Shown: positions 7,619-16,794 of the stretch, one piece after another | Numbering within the stretch: position 1 is the first letter of the stretch | Layout: the number at the start of each line of letters is the position of its first letter | Assembly: GCF_012516375.2 (NCBI RefSeq) | Contig: NZ_CP051204.2 | Coordinates: forward strand, 7,859,501 to 7,923,500 | Direction of reading: 5' to 3' | From: Chitinophaga oryzae | Lineage (GTDB): Bacteria; Bacteroidota; Bacteroidia; Chitinophagales; Chitinophagaceae | Length of the DNA: 64,000 nt | Notes under the pieces: model-generated | What the model was told of the DNA's origin: nothing | The model's input: only the letters and a program-made list of their open reading frames with translations | Databases searched by the model: none | Position numbers and translations under genes: made by a program

Positions 7619-9913
7619 ATGAATCTGGAAGAACTGGAAAGGCTGTATCAGGAACAGGCGTACACGGTAGCGACGATTGAACTGGAGACATATCTGGAAA
7701 CGCACCCCGCGGAAGCCGCGGCGTGGTACCTGATGGGCAAGTGCCGGCTGGAAATAGCCAAATCCGCGGAAGACAGGGAGGAAATGATCACTGCATACCA
7801 AACTGCATACGAAGCATTCACCAAAGCGCTGGAATATGACCCCCAACACGTTCAGGCGAGGGTACACCGCGCCTATATGGGCGCCAATGTCATCAACGAC
7901 AAAGTGGAGGAAACACTGGAGGACTGCCAGCACATCATCGACAACGGCGACGACGAACTGATCACCAAAGCACTGCTGTACCGCTTTCAGATATGGGTGC
8001 TGCTCAACGAAACAGACAAAGCGCTGGCCGATATGCAGCGCAACCTGGAAATCTACCAGTCGCTCTACCACGACGATCTGCCGCAGCTCAACGTGGCAAA
8101 GTTCCAATGCTACACCCGCATCGGCGACGTATACTACCACAACGACCATAAGCCCACCGCGCTGGATTATTACCGGCAGGCATTCCAATGCACCGTTTAC
8201 AACAACAGGACGCTCTCCACCCTGCAGTTCGCCCTGGAAATGGCGGATTACGACTTTGCCGCGGAAATGCTGCATATCGCCAGCACCTCCGGTGAACAGG
8301 AAGAGGAAGACATGCTGAAAATCCTTCAGGAGGTGAAAGCATTGCTGGACCAGGGCGTAAGGCACCCGGCGCTGGCGAGGGAATTCTGCTGGGGCACCAT
8401 CGACTTCTGGCACCAGTTCTACGGGGAAGATGAGGCAGAAGGCACGCTGGAACAGATATCCACCGGCAAACGTTTTATCACGTTGTACCCGGAAGAAAGC
8501 TACTTTTATCACTTTACCGCCACAGCCCTCTTCAATATCGGCAGCTTCAGCGAATCGCTGCCGTACTACGAAAAAGCCATGGCCCTCCGGGCTTACCCGT
8601 CCACCATTATCCGGTGGTATTATGCCTACTATAAAACACACGGGCAATTCCCGGACAGCTGGACCGACATCGATTATCCCATTGCCTACGACTGGTACAC
8701 CGCCGGCGTGGTATGCAATGAACTGCTGCAGGATGAACAGGACGCCACCAATAGGCAGCTACTGACGCAACTGAAAAAGTACCTGTACCAGAAAGCCTAT
8801 GCCCTGTATTACCCGTACTGGTACGAAAATACAGGCTCGTCTTATGCCGGACACCCGCACCATTTCGCGATGTGCTGCAATAACTACGGCATCACCCTGT
8901 TTGAACTGGGCGCATATGAAGAAGCTATCCACATCCACAGCGTAGGCTACAATATGTCGCCGTTCTGGGAACAACTGGAATCCCGCGCAGATGCGTTCCA
9001 CCAGCTGGGTAAATACGCCGAGGCTGTGGCCGACCGGCAGATGATCCTCAATACGTTCATCTCCACCCTGCCACTGGTGTACTATGTATCCATTCACGAA
9101 CGGATCATTGAAGACCTGACCGCCCTGGAACGCTACGATGAAGCCATGGCCCTGTACAACAAGATCCTCGCGGAATACGAAGAATGGATCGCCGGCGATA
9201 TGAATGAACTGGAAGAAGAAGAACGAGACATTATCATCTACAACATAGACCGCATTAAAACCGGCCGCGCCTTTATCAGGACAGACAGCCAGGACGACCT
9301 GCACGAGAGGATCCTGGCGCTGGAAAAACATCTCGAGGAAAAACCGGACGACAGCGATGCCTATTTCAACCTGATGTACCTGTATTATGACAACGGCCAG
9401 TATGAACACTGTATCGGCGCTGTCAATAATCGTATATCCATCGGCGGTATCGCTAAACTACCGCTGGTATCGCAGATGAAAATTTATTATTTCAGGGGTA
9501 AAGCAGCCCTTAAACTGGAACGCTATGACGCCGCCATACAGGATATGCTGCAAACCCTTGATATCATGTCCCGCGGTGATGAATCGGACAACTCCCCCAA
9601 CAACCGCTGCGGCGTATATGCCTTTCTCGCGGAAGCCTACCTCGGGCTGCAGGATTACGACAACGCCCTGTTGTATGCCAACCAGTGCGTACAAACCTAT
9701 AAAGAGATGAACTGGAGCTGGGATGCAGAATCCTCAGCGTTCTATTACACCATGGCGCTGGCACAGGAAGGAAAGGGCGACCTGGCCGCCTGCCGGAAAA
9801 CCATCGACCGTATTCTTGAAAAAGACCCGGGCTTCCAGCCGGCAGTCAGCAAAAAAGCAGGCCTGAAAAATAACGGCGGACTGTTTTCTTTCCTGAGGAA
9901 GAAAAAAGAGTAG
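7619..9913 (+). CDS. Large tetratricopeptide-repeat protein
   Basis: A 764-residue, acidic, tyrosine-rich protein made almost entirely of TPR-like helical pairs (for example around AYEAFTKALEYDPQHVQARVHRAYM near 65-85 and GAYEEAIHIHSVGYNMSP near 430). No signal peptide or membrane segment is seen, so it is probably a cytoplasmic scaffold. The last residues, SFLRKKKE, are basic. It stands alone: 277 nt of non-coding DNA lie upstream and a palindromic element downstream separates it from the convergent ROK gene. I do not recognise a named family and assign no function beyond protein-protein interaction. Confidence 0.8.
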   Translation: MNLEELERLYQEQAYTVATIELETYLETHPAEAAAWYLMGKCRLEIAKSAEDREEMITAYQTAYEAFTKALEYDPQHVQARVHRAYMGANVINDKVEETLEDCQHIIDNGDDELITKALLYRFQIWVLLNETDKALADMQRNLEIYQSLYHDDLPQLNVAKFQCYTRIGDVYYHNDHKPTALDYYRQAFQCTVYNNRTLSTLQFALEMADYDFAAEMLHIASTSGEQEEEDMLKILQEVKALLDQGVRHPALAREFCWGTIDFWHQFYGEDEAEGTLEQISTGKRFITLYPEESYFYHFTATALFNIGSFSESLPYYEKAMALRAYPSTIIRWYYAYYKTHGQFPDSWTDIDYPIAYDWYTAGVVCNELLQDEQDATNRQLLTQLKKYLYQKAYALYYPYWYENTGSSYAGHPHHFAMCCNNYGITLFELGAYEEAIHIHSVGYNMSPFWEQLESRADAFHQLGKYAEAVADRQMILNTFISTLPLVYYVSIHERIIEDLTALERYDEAMALYNKILAEYEEWIAGDMNELEEEERDIIIYNIDRIKTGRAFIRTDSQDDLHERILALEKHLEEKPDDSDAYFNLMYLYYDNGQYEHCIGAVNNRISIGGIAKLPLVSQMKIYYFRGKAALKLERYDAAIQDMLQTLDIMSRGDESDNSPNNRCGVYAFLAEAYLGLQDYDNALLYANQCVQTYKEMNWSWDAESSAFYYTMALAQEGKGDLAACRKTIDRILEKDPGFQPAVSKKAGLKNNGGLFSFLRKKKE

Positions 9914-9930
9914 ATCACACAACGCTTTCG

Positions 9931-10083
9931 CGCAAAGATCTCAAAGAGAGCAAAGGCGCAAAGATCATATAAGCGAGCAGAGAAAGCAAAGGAGCGAAGA
10001 TCACAATATGTCTTCGCTCCTTTGCTTTCTTATTAAAACTTAAACAAAATCTTTGCGCCTTTGCTCTCTTTGCGATCTTTGCG
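9931..10083. repeat. Nested palindromic element, GCAAAG family, copy 1
   Basis: Outer arms 9931-9965 and 10049-10083 are inverted copies of 35 bp with one mismatch, built from near-repeats of GCAAAG. Inside them lies a perfect 20-bp hairpin (9981-10000 with 10011-10030, 10-nt loop) whose stem contains GGAGCGAAGA. It lies between the convergent TPR and ROK genes and can act as a two-way terminator. A related element is at 55505-55680. Confidence 0.8.
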
Positions 10084-10097
10084 TGAACCAACGAACA

Positions 10098-11321
10098 CTA
10101 ATTAATCAGCACTTTATTCCTTACCAGCAGGCACGCACCGATAATACCCGACTTTTCCCCAAGGCTGGAGATCCGCAGCTTGGTATCGTTGTTCACCAGG
10201 CTGAGTGAATATTTATTCACGGCGCTTTTGATGGGCAGCCGGATATAGTCCTGTGTGGCAGCCAGGCTTCCGCCCAGGATCACCAGCTCAGGGTTGAAAA
10301 TATTGATCAGCAGCGCAATGCCGCGGCCGAGGTTCTCACCTATTTTGGCGATCAATTCTATCGCCAGTACATCATCGTGAATGGCGGCGTCGATAATATC
10401 TTCCAGCTGGATGCTGTCCGGTGCGCCGGGCCTGCGGCTTAGCATAGACGAGGAGCCCTCCCGTAGTTTCTCCTGGAACATGCGGGTGAGCGCCCATCCG
10501 GAAGCTTCTGTTTCGAGACAACCTTTTTTCCCGCAGTGACAGATGATTTCATTGTCAAACAGGGGGATATGGCCTACTTCACCGCTGTAACCTGATTTAC
10601 CGTAGTACAACTGACCGTCTATCAACACGCCCATCCCGATTCCATAATCGAGGTTCAGGAAAAGCACATTGCGTTCCCCGTGTACGGCATCGGAACAGAA
10701 TTCTCCGTAGGCCATAGCGCGGGAGTCGTTTTCCAGGAAAACACGGATGCCTATTTTAGTCTCGATAATTTTACTGAGCGGCTCCTCATCGAAATAAAAG
10801 AAACTGTAGCTATAGCCGGTGGCATAGTTGATACGCCCGGAGAGGTTGATGCCGATGCCGAGTATTTTTTCCCGCGGCACAGGCAGCCCGTTGATAAAGT
10901 TGCTGATAAGCGTGCAGAGCTCTTCCAGGGAGGCTTTGTTGTTATCCAGTTTATAAGGGATGTTTTCCTCCGTGCAGACCAGGTTTTTCTGCAGGTCAGA
11001 CAACCCCAGGTTAAGATGATGCTGTTTGACATCTACGCCGATAAAAAAGGCAGAATCAGGCACCAGTCCGTACAGATTGGGTTTACGGCCGCCGGTGGAT
11101 TCTACTTTTCCATAATCCTTTACCAGTCCGTCCTGGATCAGGTCGTTGAGCAAGGTGGTTACTTTAGGGGCGCTGAGGTTCAGCTGCTTGCACATATCGG
11201 CAATAGTGGCATTGCCGATGTTGGCGAAGTAGGCCAGGGCGGCTTTCTTCAGGTGGATATTCTTATAGGCTACCCCGGTAACATTTTCATTGTTCAGTTC
11301 TTCGAAAAAGGTCTTAGCCAT
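10098..11321 (-). CDS. ROK-family transcriptional repressor (NagC/XylR type)
   Basis: A 407-residue regulator. Residues about 20-85 form a winged helix-turn-helix (IADMCKQLNLSAPKVTTLL), followed by a ROK sugar-binding domain with LENDSRAMA, GEVGHIP and the zinc motif CHCGKKGC. The ATG at 11321 is preferred because the longer frame to 11351 begins with TTG. It diverges from the sugar cluster starting at 11528, with palindromic AT-rich DNA between, so it most likely represses that cluster and is released by a sugar or sugar phosphate (inference). A kinase role is unlikely given the N-terminal DNA-binding domain. Confidence 0.88.
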   Translation of the reverse strand: MAKTFFEELNNENVTGVAYKNIHLKKAALAYFANIGNATIADMCKQLNLSAPKVTTLLNDLIQDGLVKDYGKVESTGGRKPNLYGLVPDSAFFIGVDVKQHHLNLGLSDLQKNLVCTEENIPYKLDNNKASLEELCTLISNFINGLPVPREKILGIGINLSGRINYATGYSYSFFYFDEEPLSKIIETKIGIRVFLENDSRAMAYGEFCSDAVHGERNVLFLNLDYGIGMGVLIDGQLYYGKSGYSGEVGHIPLFDNEIICHCGKKGCLETEASGWALTRMFQEKLREGSSSMLSRRPGAPDSIQLEDIIDAAIHDDVLAIELIAKIGENLGRGIALLINIFNPELVILGGSLAATQDYIRLPIKSAVNKYSLSLVNNDTKLRISSLGEKSGIIGACLLVRNKVLIN

Positions 11322-11354
11322 ATAGTGTGCTTTACTTAATTGAGGGACCAAGTT

Positions 11355-11381
11355 AATAACGTTATTCTTAATAATTATTAA
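11355..11381. promoter_or_regulatory. Two adjacent palindromes, candidate ROK operator
   Basis: Two perfect palindromes sit side by side in the divergent intergenic region: AATAACGTTATT (11355-11366) and TTAATAATTATTAA (11368-11381). They lie just upstream of the ROK start and 147 nt before the first gene of the sugar cluster, where an autoregulated divergent operator would be expected. The region is very AT-rich, so chance palindromes are possible. Confidence 0.4.
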
Positions 11382-11527
11382 AAGCGGGCGTAATCAAACC
11401 GATTATTTACAGAAACGAGTAATATTTCAAAAAATATTTTATTATTTAGCAAGAATAAATAAATTTTATTAATTAGTACTACCAGTTAATAATTAAATTT
11501 TTTATTTTAGTCGTCTATCCGGTTCTT

Positions 11528-13390
11528 ATGATTGCTATCAGACGCATACTTATCAGCCAACTTCTGTGTTTTTTTACCTGGCAACTCAGCGCCCAGTCGC
11601 TGCAGACAGACCTCCTGATCATCGGAGGGGGCGCCAGCGGCACCACCGCCGGCATACAGGCCGCCCGCATGGGCGTTAAAGTCACCATCCTGGAGGAAAC
11701 GGCCTGGCTCGGCGGCATGCTCACAGCTGCCGGCGTATCCGCCATCGACGGTAATCACGCCCTCCCATCGGGCCTCTGGGGCGAATTCCGCGAAAAGCTG
11801 CACCAGCACTATGGCGGCCCCAGGGCTGTGGCCACCGGCTGGGTCAGCAACACCCTCTTTGAACCCACTGTGGGCAACCGCATCCTGCAAACGCTGGCCG
11901 CCAGGGAGAAACAGCTGCAAATACTTTTCAACACCAGCTGGACAAGTATCCAAAAAGTAAATGGCCGCTGGCAGGTGAACTTTATCCGCAACAAACGCCG
12001 CGGCACCATCGAAGCACCACTCATCATAGACGCCACCGAACTGGGCGACATCATGGCCGCCACCCGCACCGGATACCGCACCGGCATGGACAGCCGCCTC
12101 GAAACAGGTGAAGCCGTAGCTCCGCTCAAAGCCAATGACTACATCCAGGTGCTCACCTATGTGGCCACCCTGAAAGACTATGGCGCCGGCGCCGATAAAA
12201 CCATCGCCCGCCCTGCCGGGTACGATCCGGCCCTCTTCCGCTGCTGCTGCGCCAACGACGATCCCTACAGCGGCAACGGCGGCAGTAAAATGAACTGCGA
12301 TCATATGATGCAGTACGGCAAACTGCCCAATCATAAATACATGATCAACTGGCCCGGCTGCGGCAACGACTACCCGCTCAACGTTATAGAAATGACCCGC
12401 GATGCCCGCGCCAAAGCCCTGCAACAGGCCAAAATGCATACACTCCGGTATGTCTATTATCTGCAAACGGAACTGGGATACAAACACCTCGGCCTCGCCG
12501 ACGACGAATACCCCACCGCCGATAAACTGCCCATGATCCCCTACTATCGGGAAGCCCGCCGCCTCAAAGGCGTCGCCACACTGAGCTTTAATCATCTGGC
12601 GCATCCTTTCGATCAGCCGGAAGCCTACTATCGTACGGGCATTGCCGTGGGAGACTACCCGATCGACCACCACCAGGAAAAAGACCCGGCCGTACCTAAA
12701 ATAGATTTCTCCAAAGCCAAAGTGCCTTCTTACAATATTCCGCTGGGATCGCTGATACCCGATACCACAGACGGCCTGATCGTAGCGGAGAAAAGCATCA
12801 GCGTCACCAATATCGTCAACGGCGCTACCCGCCTGCAACCGGTCGTACTACAGGTGGGCCAGGCTGCCGGCGCATTGGCAGCCATCTCCCTGCAACAAAA
12901 AATACAACCCAGGCAGGTAGCGGTCAGACAGGTGCAACAAGCCCTGCTGAAAGCCGGCGTATACCTGATGCCCTACATCGACGTACCCAAAGAACATCCG
13001 CACTTCGATGCCATACAGCGTATAGGCGCCACCGGTATCCTTCGTGGCATCGGTATCCCCTACACGTGGGCCAACCAGACCTGGTTTTATCCGCAGCGCC
13101 CCATCAGTGAATACGAATTCATACAGGGGCTGCTGAGCTATTACCCGGCCGCCCGCAAACTGGCCCCCACCGGGCAGGACCTCACACCGGCGTTCCTGGT
13201 AAAAGCGCTGCAGGCCGCCGGCGCCACGGTCACCAACGACCAGCTGGCCACTGCCTGGCAGCAGCTGCAGTTCAGCAACGACCTGCGCAACGACCTGCCG
13301 CTCAACCGCGAAATGGCCGCTGTGCTCACCGATCATTTCCTTCACCCTTTCGATATTCCCGTGTCCTTTACCGGCGCTATTCAACCATAA
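11528..13390 (+). CDS. Secreted FAD-dependent oxidoreductase
   Basis: A 620-residue flavoprotein of the FAD_oxidored group. An N-terminal signal peptide (about 1-22, ending LSAQ) directs export. The dinucleotide-binding GGGASGTTAG starts at residue 33 and WLGGMLTAAG follows; a second FAD contact is likely in the C-terminal part around TDGLIVAEKSISVTNIVNGATR. The last 120 residues form an extra helical module. First gene of a cluster with a DUF4434 protein, an AGE epimerase, a sugar transporter and a DUF1501 protein, so its substrate is probably a sugar or glycoside (inference). The exact reaction is unknown. Confidence 0.82.
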   Translation: MIAIRRILISQLLCFFTWQLSAQSLQTDLLIIGGGASGTTAGIQAARMGVKVTILEETAWLGGMLTAAGVSAIDGNHALPSGLWGEFREKLHQHYGGPRAVATGWVSNTLFEPTVGNRILQTLAAREKQLQILFNTSWTSIQKVNGRWQVNFIRNKRRGTIEAPLIIDATELGDIMAATRTGYRTGMDSRLETGEAVAPLKANDYIQVLTYVATLKDYGAGADKTIARPAGYDPALFRCCCANDDPYSGNGGSKMNCDHMMQYGKLPNHKYMINWPGCGNDYPLNVIEMTRDARAKALQQAKMHTLRYVYYLQTELGYKHLGLADDEYPTADKLPMIPYYREARRLKGVATLSFNHLAHPFDQPEAYYRTGIAVGDYPIDHHQEKDPAVPKIDFSKAKVPSYNIPLGSLIPDTTDGLIVAEKSISVTNIVNGATRLQPVVLQVGQAAGALAAISLQQKIQPRQVAVRQVQQALLKAGVYLMPYIDVPKEHPHFDAIQRIGATGILRGIGIPYTWANQTWFYPQRPISEYEFIQGLLSYYPAARKLAPTGQDLTPAFLVKALQAAGATVTNDQLATAWQQLQFSNDLRNDLPLNREMAAVLTDHFLHPFDIPVSFTGAIQP

Positions 13391-13402
13391 AACAACCACA
13401 CC

Positions 13403-14335
13403 ATGAAAATAACAGGTACATTCCTCGACGAAATCAGCCACGATATCCCCCACCAGAACTGGGGCCGCGCAGAATGGGACGCCGACTTTTCCCATATGAA
13501 AGCCGTTGGCATCGACACGGTATTCCTCATCCGCAGCGGATTCCAACGCTGGCTCACCTACCCTTCCAAAGTGGTCATGCGGGAAGAAGGCGGCTATGAG
13601 CCCCCGGTGGACCTCGTGAAGATGTTCCTCGAACTGGCCGATAAACACCATATGAAATTCTACTTCGGGCTCTACGACTCCGGTAAATACTGGTGGAAAG
13701 GCGATTTCCAGAAAGAAGTGGACATCAACCTGAAAGTGATCGACGAAGTATGGAAGAATTACGGTCATTATAAATCCTTCCAGGGATGGTACCTCACGCA
13801 GGAAGTAAGCCGCCGCACCGGTAAGGTGATAGACCTCTACGCCAAGCTGGGCAAGCATTGCAAAGACATCTCCAACAACCTGCCCACGCTCATTTCTCCA
13901 TGGATAGACGGCAAAAAGGCCGTCATGGCCGCTTCTTCCACTATTACCAAGGAAGACGCGGTATCATTGAAACAACATGAAAGCGAATGGAGCGAAATAT
14001 TCGATGGCATCAAAGGCGTGGTAGACGCCGTAGCCTTCCAGGACGGCCATATCGAATTTCACGAGCTGCCCGATTTCTTTGCCGTCAACAAAAAAATGGC
14101 CGACCGCTACGGCATCCAATGCTGGACCAACGCCGAGTCGTTCGACCGCGACATGCCCATCAAATTCATGCCCATCAAGTTCGAAAAGCTGCGCATGAAG
14201 CTGGAAGCCGCCCGCAAAGCAGGCTACGACAAAGCCATCACCTTCGAGTTTTCCCATTTTATGAGCCCCCAGTCCGCTTACCTGCAGGCCGGGCACCTCT
14301 ATAACCGCTATAAAGAATACCTCAAAACCCTCTGA
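13403..14335 (+). CDS. DUF4434-family protein, glycoside-hydrolase-like
   Basis: A 310-residue protein without a signal peptide that I recognise as DUF4434 type, a TIM-barrel family related to glycoside hydrolases. The opening GTFLDEISHDIPHQNWG, the alternating strand-helix pattern (DTVFLIRSG, HMKFYFGLYDSG, FQGWYLTQEVSR) and late acidic residues in AVAFQDG and ITFEFSHF fit a barrel with carboxylate catalysis. It begins 12 nt after the FAD oxidoreductase and ends 3 nt before the epimerase, so it belongs to the same transcript. A glycosidase or lyase role is inferred. Confidence 0.75.
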   Translation: MKITGTFLDEISHDIPHQNWGRAEWDADFSHMKAVGIDTVFLIRSGFQRWLTYPSKVVMREEGGYEPPVDLVKMFLELADKHHMKFYFGLYDSGKYWWKGDFQKEVDINLKVIDEVWKNYGHYKSFQGWYLTQEVSRRTGKVIDLYAKLGKHCKDISNNLPTLISPWIDGKKAVMAASSTITKEDAVSLKQHESEWSEIFDGIKGVVDAVAFQDGHIEFHELPDFFAVNKKMADRYGIQCWTNAESFDRDMPIKFMPIKFEKLRMKLEAARKAGYDKAITFEFSHFMSPQSAYLQAGHLYNRYKEYLKTL

Positions 14336-14338
14336 CGC

Positions 14339-15544
14339 ATGAACAGAACAATGGAATTTCACGATTATGCCGCGTTATACCGCAACAACCTTCTGAATGA
14401 CGTTATCCCTTTCTGGATGCAGCATTCGCCCGACAAGCAGTATGGCGGCTACTTTACCTGCCTCGACAGGGCCGGTAAAGTCTTCGACACCGATAAGTTC
14501 ATCTGGCTGCAATGCCGGGAAGTATGGTGCTTCGCCATGCTGTACAACAAAGTGGAACAAAAGCAGGAATGGCTGGATATGGCTGTCCAGGGCGCGGAAT
14601 TTCTCCGGAAACACGGCCGCGACAAAGACGGCAGCTGGTACTTTTCACTGACCCGCACCGGCGAACCGCTGACAGCGCCCTACAACATTTTCTCGGACTG
14701 CTTTGCCGCCATGGCTTTCGGACAGCTGTACCAGGCCACCGGCAATGCAGACTACAGCGATATTGCCATCAGCACTTTCCATAATATTCTCCGCCGGCAG
14801 GACAACCCGAAAGGACATTATTCGAAGGCCATCGCCGGCACCCGTCCCCTGCAGAATTTCGCCCTGCCCATGATCCTCTGCAATCTTGTGCTGGAGATGG
14901 AATCCCTGCTGGACAAGCAACTGGTGGAAGACACCATTCAAAAAGGCATTCACACCGTCATGGAAGTCTTCTATCAGCCGGACTCGGGGCTGATCATGGA
15001 AAACATCACGCCCGAAGGCCGGCTTTCCGATTCCTTCGAGGGCCGGCTGATCAATCCCGGCCACGGCCTGGAAGCCATGTGGTTTGTAATGGACCTGGCC
15101 ACCCGCACCAATGATACCGCGCTGATCACGAAAGCCAAAGACACCGCGCTGACACTGCTGGAATACGGATGGGACAAGGAACACGGCGGCATCTTCTATT
15201 TCCTGGACGTAAAAGGGTACCCGCCGCAGCAACTGGAATGGGACCAGAAACTCTGGTGGGTGCATATTGAAACTATCATCAGCCTGCTGAAGGGCTACCT
15301 GCATACCGGCGATGAGAGATGCTGGGAGTGGTTTAAAAAAGTACACGATTATACCTGGAAACATTTCCCGGACCCTGAAAATGGTGAATGGTTTGGTTAT
15401 CTTAACAGGCAGGGAGAGCCTTTGCTTCCGCTCAAAGGCGGTAAATGGAAAGGCTGTTTCCATGTGCCAAGAGGGCTTTACCAAAGCTGGAACACGCTGC
15501 AGCAGCTGGCAGCAAGGCAAACATTATCTACTCAACCGAAATAA
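14339..15544 (+). CDS. AGE-family sugar 2-epimerase (N-acylglucosamine 2-epimerase type)
   Basis: A 401-residue (alpha/alpha)6-barrel epimerase that inverts C2 of an N-acyl hexosamine or related sugar. Features expected at the active site are R60 in LQCREVWCF, H242 in NPGHGLEAMW, H309 in LWWVHIE and H375 in CFHVPRG; the WWVHIE form is closer to N-acylglucosamine 2-epimerases than to cellobiose 2-epimerases. A second ATG four codons in is also possible. In Bacteroides such enzymes convert ManNAc to GlcNAc in sialic-acid use, but no sialic acid lyase is nearby, so the substrate stays open. Confidence 0.85.
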   Translation: MNRTMEFHDYAALYRNNLLNDVIPFWMQHSPDKQYGGYFTCLDRAGKVFDTDKFIWLQCREVWCFAMLYNKVEQKQEWLDMAVQGAEFLRKHGRDKDGSWYFSLTRTGEPLTAPYNIFSDCFAAMAFGQLYQATGNADYSDIAISTFHNILRRQDNPKGHYSKAIAGTRPLQNFALPMILCNLVLEMESLLDKQLVEDTIQKGIHTVMEVFYQPDSGLIMENITPEGRLSDSFEGRLINPGHGLEAMWFVMDLATRTNDTALITKAKDTALTLLEYGWDKEHGGIFYFLDVKGYPPQQLEWDQKLWWVHIETIISLLKGYLHTGDERCWEWFKKVHDYTWKHFPDPENGEWFGYLNRQGEPLLPLKGGKWKGCFHVPRGLYQSWNTLQQLAARQTLSTQPK

Positions 15545-15546
15545 TT

Positions 15547-16794
15547 ATGGCGGTAATATCCACAACCAACCAATCGTCCGCGACGGTCACCGGCAGCACG
15601 CAGTCCTACATGCCTGCGCTGATTTCGCTGGCCGTACTGTATTTCATGATGGGGTTCATCACCTGCCTGAACGATACGCTGGTACCCTTTTTCAAGAAAG
15701 GGTTTACCCTGAGTTATTCCCAGTCGTCGCTCGTGCAGTTTTATTTCTTTCTCACCTACGGCATCATGTCTGTGCCTGCCGGCAGGATCGTGAGCCGTAC
15801 CGGCTACAAGAAAGGGATGGTGCTGGGCTTTGCCGTTGCGGCCGTAGGCGGACTGTTATTTTACCCGGCTTCCGTGTATCATCAGTACGTGCTGTTCCTG
15901 GCCGCGCTGTTTGTCATCGCTATCGGCATCGTGCTGCTGCAGGTGGCCGCCAACCCTTACATCACGGCGCTGGGGCCGGCCAATACCGCCTCCGCGCGGC
16001 TAACGATGATACAGGGCGTAGGGTCTGCCGGCACTACGGTGGCGCCGCTGTTCGGCGCGCATTTTATCCTGGCGAAGCTCGAAGAATCGCATGCCTCCAG
16101 CGAGGCGGTCAGGTATCCCTACCTGGGCATCGCTGCGCTGTTGCTGCTGATTGCCTTTATCGTTTCGCGTTTGTCCCTTCCCGTTATCAGCACTACCGGC
16201 AGCGCCGGTAAAACCGGCCAGGACGATGGCAAGGGCGTATTCTCCTTCCGGAACCTGCGTTTCGGCGTTATCGGCATATTCGTATACGTAGGCGCGGAGG
16301 TATCTATCGGTACTTTCCTGACCAACTATATCACCGATCTTCTGGACGTTCCCGAGAATGTGGCCAACAACTACGTGGCTTTTTACTGGGGAGGCATGCT
16401 CGTAGGGCGTTTAGCGGGTGCGGGCCTCCTGCGGGTGCTGCCGCCGGCGCGGGTGCTGGCCGTCTGTGCAGTGGGGGCCGTGGCGCTGGTCCTGTTGTCT
16501 GTGAGCACCACCGGCCTTGTGGCCGTGTGGAGCATGATCGCGGTGGGCTTATGCAACGCCGTTATGTTTGCCACCATTTTTTCGCTTTCGGTAGAAGGGG
16601 TAGGCCGTCATACCACGGCGGCATCAGGACTGCTGTCCACCGCCATTTGCGGCGGGGCGGTGATTTCCTACGCCCAGGGCTTGTTGAAAGACCACGCCAC
16701 CTGGCAGATCGCTTTCCTGGTACCGGTGATCTGTTATCTCTACATCCTGTTTTATGGCCTCAACGGGTATAAAGCATCAAAACAGCCAGTATGA
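15547..16794 (+). CDS. MFS sugar transporter (FucP/NagP-like)
   Basis: A 415-residue inner-membrane protein with about twelve hydrophobic helices, of the sugar:proton symporter group of fucose and N-acetylglucosamine permeases. Diagnostic strings are GFITCLNDTLVPFFK in helix 1 and LLQVAANPYITALG in helix 5. The start at 15547, 2 nt after the epimerase stop, is preferred over an in-frame ATG 34 codons upstream that would overlap that gene. Its last four bases overlap the next gene (ATGA). It probably imports the sugar that the cluster processes (inference). Confidence 0.88.
   Translation: MAVISTTNQSSATVTGSTQSYMPALISLAVLYFMMGFITCLNDTLVPFFKKGFTLSYSQSSLVQFYFFLTYGIMSVPAGRIVSRTGYKKGMVLGFAVAAVGGLLFYPASVYHQYVLFLAALFVIAIGIVLLQVAANPYITALGPANTASARLTMIQGVGSAGTTVAPLFGAHFILAKLEESHASSEAVRYPYLGIAALLLLIAFIVSRLSLPVISTTGSAGKTGQDDGKGVFSFRNLRFGVIGIFVYVGAEVSIGTFLTNYITDLLDVPENVANNYVAFYWGGMLVGRLAGAGLLRVLPPARVLAVCAVGAVALVLLSVSTTGLVAVWSMIAVGLCNAVMFATIFSLSVEGVGRHTTAASGLLSTAICGGAVISYAQGLLKDHATWQIAFLVPVICYLYILFYGLNGYKASKQPV

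Noticed and set aside
11507..12838. 443-codon open frame antisense to the FAD oxidoreductase
   Set aside because: Shadow of a clear gene with signal peptide and dinucleotide-binding motif; the antisense product is low in motif content and rich in Gly/Ala/His.
15445..15546. Extended N-terminus of the MFS sugar transporter
   Set aside because: The 34 extra codons overlap the epimerase gene and carry no hydrophobic or targeting feature; ATG 15547 directly follows the epimerase stop.
14339..16794. Sialic acid (nan) utilisation operon
   Set aside because: Epimerase plus MFS plus ROK regulator resemble nan loci, but no N-acetylneuraminate lyase, sialidase or esterase is present, and the FAD oxidoreductase and DUF4434 genes do not belong to that pathway.
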